Shown here: positions 58,969-64,000 of the stretch, piece after piece
Layout of the letters: every line of letters begins with the position of its first letter
Position numbering within the stretch: the first letter of the stretch is position 1
The notes under the pieces: generated by a model
Databases searched by the model: none
The model's input: the letters and a program-made list of their open reading frames with translations, nothing else
What the model was told of the DNA's origin: nothing
Program-made: the position numbers and the translations under genes
Assembly: GCF_001625215.2 (NCBI RefSeq)
Contig: NC_030383.2
Location: 59,262,949-59,326,948, forward strand
DNA from: Daucus carota subsp. sativus
Lineage: Eukaryota > Streptophyta > Magnoliopsida > Apiales > Apiaceae
Length of the DNA: 64,000 nt
Direction of reading: 5' to 3'

Positions 58969-61701
58969 TATATATATAGTAGCCCAAAGGTTCGTGTCAA
59001 ACCTCCCTCCTGAGCAAATAAATTATCTAGCTCCGAACCTGAGCCTAACTCCGAACCTAACATCTTCTCATATATATATAAAAAAGATGTTATTCATGAG
59101 GTTTGAACTCGGGACCTCTCCAATACAAATACATCACTCAAACCACTTGAGCTACACAAACAATTAGTTTATTATTCAAAAGCATTAATCACATACTTTA
59201 AAACTTTTGTATTTATATTCGTCTCAATATCTTATTTATTTGAGATGAGTTATTATTTCAGTTAAGTCTCATATATTGTTTACATGATAGATTAATATCT
59301 ATAAATTAATTATTTACATAAATAAATTTAAAATTAAAAAAATATGAATAATCGGGTTCGTGCCATGATTCAGATTTCAAAAAATAGATATAATTCGTAT
59401 TCGAATTCAAATCTAACTTAATAGTTTAAACGAGCACCGATACAATATTATAGAAATTTTAAGTCATGAATGTGAAAAATAAGCACAAAAACTGAGGTTT
59501 AAGCGAGCATCTTTGAAAGGAAAAATTGATGGGCTTTCAACATGGGCTATGTCATATTAATTTTTTTATTATAAAAGACAATTTATAAAGAGATTACAAT
59601 ATTTTGGAGAACACGAAATAAGGTGACTGAAAGAATATTCCTATGTAGAATATTTTTTTATTTTAAACTTATGAATTCATAATTTGATGTGTAACTAAAT
59701 CTTTTTTTTAAAAAATTATAGATATAAGGATAGTGACAATACATCAAATTTGGTGTCGGAAAATATATCTAAATGATATAATTTTGATGATATATGTATT
59801 TGAAATACTATAACTTGTGATATGAAGGTGAATTTAAGGAAATTTTATATTGTTAATCAAAAGTCAACCACATAATAATAAAACGCGTTTACGAGAACTA
59901 CTAAAAAGATTTGAGTTATAAATTTTACTTTGTTAAATAAAATAACACAGAGAAATAAGTTATATATATTAAAGTCTTAAAACTATAATTTTTAATATGC
60001 CATCATCCAATATATAACATACCAGTTAAATAAAATGATTCAAACTACAGTTAAATTAATCATTTACAAATTAAACTAATAAAATATAATTAATTCTGAA
60101 CCGGATAATCTAACGCGATACGGTGAAACTAATATCTGATTAAACGGGACTAGAACAAGAATAGTTTTTTCATGATTCAAAATATCGAATATATAACTTG
60201 ATCTTTAACAATTGAACATGATATGCCACATTGATTACTCCTAATAAATACGAGTATCAAATTATTAAAAATGTGAGTTTGCACTAAGCTAAAAAAGTAA
60301 CTACACGACTAATTGAACTAAATATTTTATGGTCTTATGAACTTCATGATGCCTAACTCATATCTACTCTCTTTTTGCTATTTGAAATTCCATAAAATCA
60401 TTTGTTTGAGATCTGTTTTATAACGATTACATGAAAAATCATTAAAAGTCTTAATAGACAAGCTCAAAAAACTAATTATAAAAAATTAAAATTTTATAAC
60501 GAGATAATGTTATAACATACTGTATCAAAGTAATATTCATCTAATATTTTTAAATTAACAATAAAAATATAATACATTGAAGTACTATATAATTGATATG
60601 AAAAATAAAAGGATAAGACACATCAAAGGTGTCAGAAATTTTTGGGGTGCAATTATACGGTTAGTAGTTCAATTGATGCTTTTATAATAAAATAAGGTAC
60701 GTGTCTTTTTACGTACAACATATGTTTCAATTTTTATTTATACAAAATGTGTGCAACATATGCTAAAAAGAATGTGTTGATGATCTGCTCCATCATGTAT
60801 CACTTTAACAATTATGCAAACGTACGCTCAAAAAAGAAAAAATAAATGTAGGGCAACGCGGACCACACATCTTCATTTAATCATGATTTAGGATATCGTA
60901 ATTCACATATCAAAAACAGGTTTTCATCAAAATCATGGTATATTAGTTGAAATAATTTAATAATTTCAACAATAAATTACAGATACTTTTAATGAGGTAT
61001 AATATATTTAAAATTTAAAATTTCAGTATTAATTTCGAATATAATTTTGAACATAGATAATATGATAATGGTCTCTATATCCTAACAAATTTGAATATAG
61101 AAATATCAGTTCAAATGTAGTTTTTGATCTATAATTTTTTTTAAAAATATACTCCCTTCATCCTATTTTAAGTGACCTTATTTGACTTTCACGGAGATTA
61201 AGAAAAAAGTAGTAAAAAAGAGTAAATTTAGTTGGAAATTGGGTAAAGTGGTGGAATATATCAAAATTTAATAATAGATTTGAGATAGTGTTGGTAAGTA
61301 GTGAGTGTAATAGTGTTTATTTAATATAAAAGAGTATAAAATAGAGAAGTAGTGTGTGTAATAGTGATAAGTAGTGTTTAAAAATAGTAAGTATAGTAAG
61401 TTCATTATTTTAGAGATGTCTCAAAAAGGAATAAGGGTCATATAAAATGGAATGAAGGGAATAGTACTTATTATTACTATTGATGCTATTAGGTTGCATA
61501 TATTACATTTTTCATGTTTATATATTTTGTCAAAAAGTAGAACGTAATAGTTACGCTCGAAACAATATGATGACACACGGATATTATTTAAAACATAATA
61601 CAAATTCAAGGTCCGTACAAGAACAATATAATGATATATGAATATTATTTAAAATACAGCAAAAACTAGAGCCCCGTGCCTCGCACGGGCTTTTATGCTA
61701 G
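58969..61701 (+). mobile_element. Helitron-like unit, copy A
   Basis: The 3' end shows the hairpin CCCGTGC-CTC-GCACGGG (about 61673-61690) then TTTTATG and CTAG (61698-61701) followed by T, a Helitron terminus. The 5' part starts near TCTACTTATATATATAG; the exact first base is unsure. No Rep/helicase gene. The first 200 bp hold a tRNA-like block on the minus strand (GTAGCTCAAGTGGTTTGAG with GAGTTCAAACC; 59100-59160). The unit includes an old Stowaway MITE (61152-61461). Confidence 0.75.
61152..61461. mobile_element. Stowaway MITE in Helitron-like copy A
   Basis: CTCCCTTCATCCTATTTTAA is mirrored by AAAATGGAATGAAGGGAA, with TA at each flank. It shares internal words with the 63326 element (TTTGACTTTCACGGAGATTA). 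Confidence 0.8.
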
Positions 61702-64000
61702 TATATATATAGTAGCCCAACAGGTTCGTGTCAAACCTCCCTCCTGAGCAAATAAATTACCTAGCTCCGAACCTGAGCCTAACTCCGAACCTAACATCTT
61801 CTCATATATATAAAAAAAAGATGTTATTCATGAGGCTCGAACACGGGATCTCTCCAATACAAATACATCACTCAAACCACTTGAGCTACACAAACAATTA
61901 GTTTATTACTCAAAAGCATTAATCACATACTTTAAAACTTTTGTATTTATATTCGTCTCAATATCTTATTTATTTGAGATGAGTTATTATTTCAGTTAAG
62001 TCTCATATATTGTTTACATGATAGATTAATATCTATAAATTAATTATTTACATAAATAAATTTAAAATTAAAAAAATATGAATAATCGGGTTCGTGCCAT
62101 GATTCGGATTTCAAAAAATAGATATAATTCGTATTCGAATTCAAATCTAACTTAATAGTTTAAACGAGCACCGATACAATATTATAGAAATTTTAAGTCA
62201 TGAATATGAGAAATAAGTACAAAAACTGAGGTTTAAGCCAGCATCTTTGAAAGTAAAAATTGATGGGCTTTCAACATGGGCTATGTCATATTAATTTCTT
62301 TTATTATAAAAGACAATTTACAAAGAGATTACAATATTTTGGAGAACACGAAATAAGGTGACTGAAAGAATATTCCTATGTAGAATATTTTTTTATTTTA
62401 AACTTATGAATTCAGAATTTGATGTGTAACTAAATCTTTTTTAAAAAAAATTATAGATATAAGGATAGTGACAATACATCAAATTTGGTGTCGGAAAATA
62501 TATCTAAATGATATAATTTTGATGATATATGTATTTGAAATACTATAACTTGTGATATGAAGGTGAATTTAAGGAAATTTTATATTGTTAATCAAAAGTC
62601 AACCACATAATAATAAAACGCGTTTACGAGAACTACTAAAAAATTTAAGTTATAAATTTTACTTTGTTAAATAAAATAACACAGAGAAATAAGTTATATA
62701 TATTAAAGTCTTAAAACTATAATTTTTAATATGCCATCATCCAATATATAACATACCAGTTAAATAAAATGATTCAAACTACAGTTAAATTAATCATTTA
62801 CAAATTAAACTAATAAAATATAATTAATTCTGAACCGGATAATCTGATGCGATACGGTGAAACTAATATCTGGTTAAACGGGACTAGAACAAGAATAGTT
62901 TTTTCATGATTCAAAATATCGAATATATAACTTGATCTTTAACAATTGAACATGATATGCCACATTGATCACTCCTAATAAATACGAGTATCAAAATATT
63001 AAAAATGTGAGTTTGCACAAAGCTAAAAAAGTAACTACACGACTAATTGAACTAAATATTTTATGGTTTTATGAACTTCATGATGCCTAACTCATATCTA
63101 CTCTCTTTTTGCTATTTGAAATTCCATAAAATCATTTGTTTGAGATCTGTTTTATAATGATTACATGAAAAATCATTAAAAGTCTTAATAGACAAGCTCA
63201 AAAAACTAATTATAGAAAATTAAAATTTTATAACGAGATAATGTTATAACATACTGTATCAAAGTAATATTCATCAAATATTTTTAAATTAACAATAAAA
63301 ATATAATACATTGAAGTACTATATACTCCCTCCGTCCCAAAAAGAGTGAGCTGGTTTGACTTTCACGGAGATTAAGAAAAATGTAGTAAGTTTAGTTGAA
63401 AAGTGGGTAAAGTGGTGGGACCTACCAATATTTAATAATAGATTTGAGATAGTGGAGGAAGATAGTGGGTGTAATAATGTTTATATTATTATAGAAAAGA
63501 GATAGTGGAAGAAAGTAGTGGGTGTAATAGTGAAAAGTAGTGTTCAAAAACAGTAAGTATTGTAGGTTCATTCTTTTTGGGACGTCCCAAAAAGGAATAA
63601 GGGTCACATAAAATGGGACGGAGGGAGTAATTGATATGAAAAATAAAAGGATAAGACACATCAAAGGTGTCAGAAATTTTTGGGGTGCAATTATATGGTT
63701 AGTAGTTCAATTGATACTTTTATAATAAAATAAGGTACGTGTCTTTTTACGTACAACACATGTTTCAATTTTTATTTATACAAAATGTGTGCAACATATG
63801 CTAAAAAGAATGTGTTGATGATCTGCTCCATCATGTATCACTTTAATAATTATGCAAACGTACGCTCAAAAAAGAAGAAATAAATGTAGGGCAACGCGGA
63901 CCACACATCTTCATTTAATCATGATTTAGGATATCGTAATTCACATATCAAAAACAGGTTTTTATCAAAATCATGGTATATTAGTTGAAATAATTTAATA
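61702..64000 (+). mobile_element. Helitron-like unit, copy B (runs off the window)
   Basis: Homology to copy A begins at the base after copy A's CTAG and continues to the window end with only scattered substitutions and small indels (position in B = position in A + 2733, then + 3038 after an inserted MITE). A direct, head-to-tail arrangement. The 3' end is not in view. Confidence 0.8.
63326..63627. mobile_element. Young Stowaway MITE in copy B
   Basis: CTCCCTCCGTCCCAAAAAG and the inverse of CTCCCTCCGTCCCATTTTA, flanked by TA. The same site in copy A (60581-60600) reads straight through as ACTATATAATTGATATG, an empty site, so insertion came after the duplication. Confidence 0.95.

Noticed and set aside
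1..64000. CRISPR arrays, bacterial operons, prophage or rRNA/tRNA genes
   Set aside because: None seen; the sequence is plant nuclear DNA and the tRNA-like blocks lack a full cloverleaf.

Overview
This is about 64 kb of an AT-rich plant nuclear genome. The genes have spliced exons with GT-AG (and two GC-AG) introns, and the families are plant-specific: NAC, CASP, CYP94, and an F-box protein of the At2g27310 type. The density of Stowaway, hAT, MULE, Helitron and TRIM elements also fits a plant. Gene order matches Arabidopsis well enough to call it a eudicot. I cannot fix the family or species from sequence alone.

Left block (about 2-29 kb): three plus-strand genes could be fully rebuilt exon by exon with intact phases. 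They are a NAC transcription factor of the NAC090 type (242 aa), the longin R-SNARE VAMP714 (220 aa) and the mitochondrial fission factor ELM1 (427 aa). From memory, these correspond to At5g22380, At5g22360 and At5g22350, so they form a conserved microsynteny block. Between NAC and VAMP714 lie a TRIM retroelement, a complete 3.36 kb mariner element with an intact DD39D transposase and a second small gene on the opposite strand, and a 3.3 kb Helitron carrying a PPR gene fragment. The Helitron ends only 177 bp upstream of the VAMP714 start codon.

Middle block (about 29-51 kb): a Casparian strip protein (CASP, 221 aa), an OTU deubiquitinase with UBA domain (OTLD1, 505 aa, with a 40-codon uORF in its leader), a minus-strand CYP94-like P450 with no membrane anchor, and an F-box protein with a C-terminal membrane helix. 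CASP, OTLD1 and F-box match the Arabidopsis At2g27370, At2g27350 and At2g27310 neighbourhood, so the window joins two syntenic blocks near 29-31 kb. The F-box gene is squeezed between an L1-derived retroposon just upstream and a MULE-type foldback element that starts 12 bp after its stop codon.

Right block (about 51-64 kb): nearly gene-free. It holds a decayed NmrA/isoflavone-reductase-like pseudogene, a hAT MITE, a five-unit tandem array of about 145 bp, and two near-identical 2.7 kb Helitron-like units in direct head-to-tail tandem. The second unit carries a Stowaway MITE whose empty site is preserved in the first.

The genes serve separate cellular functions (transcription, vesicle fusion, organelle division, Casparian strip, ubiquitin editing, hydroxylation). 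They look like ordinary neighbours rather than a pathway cluster. The unusual content is in the mobile DNA.
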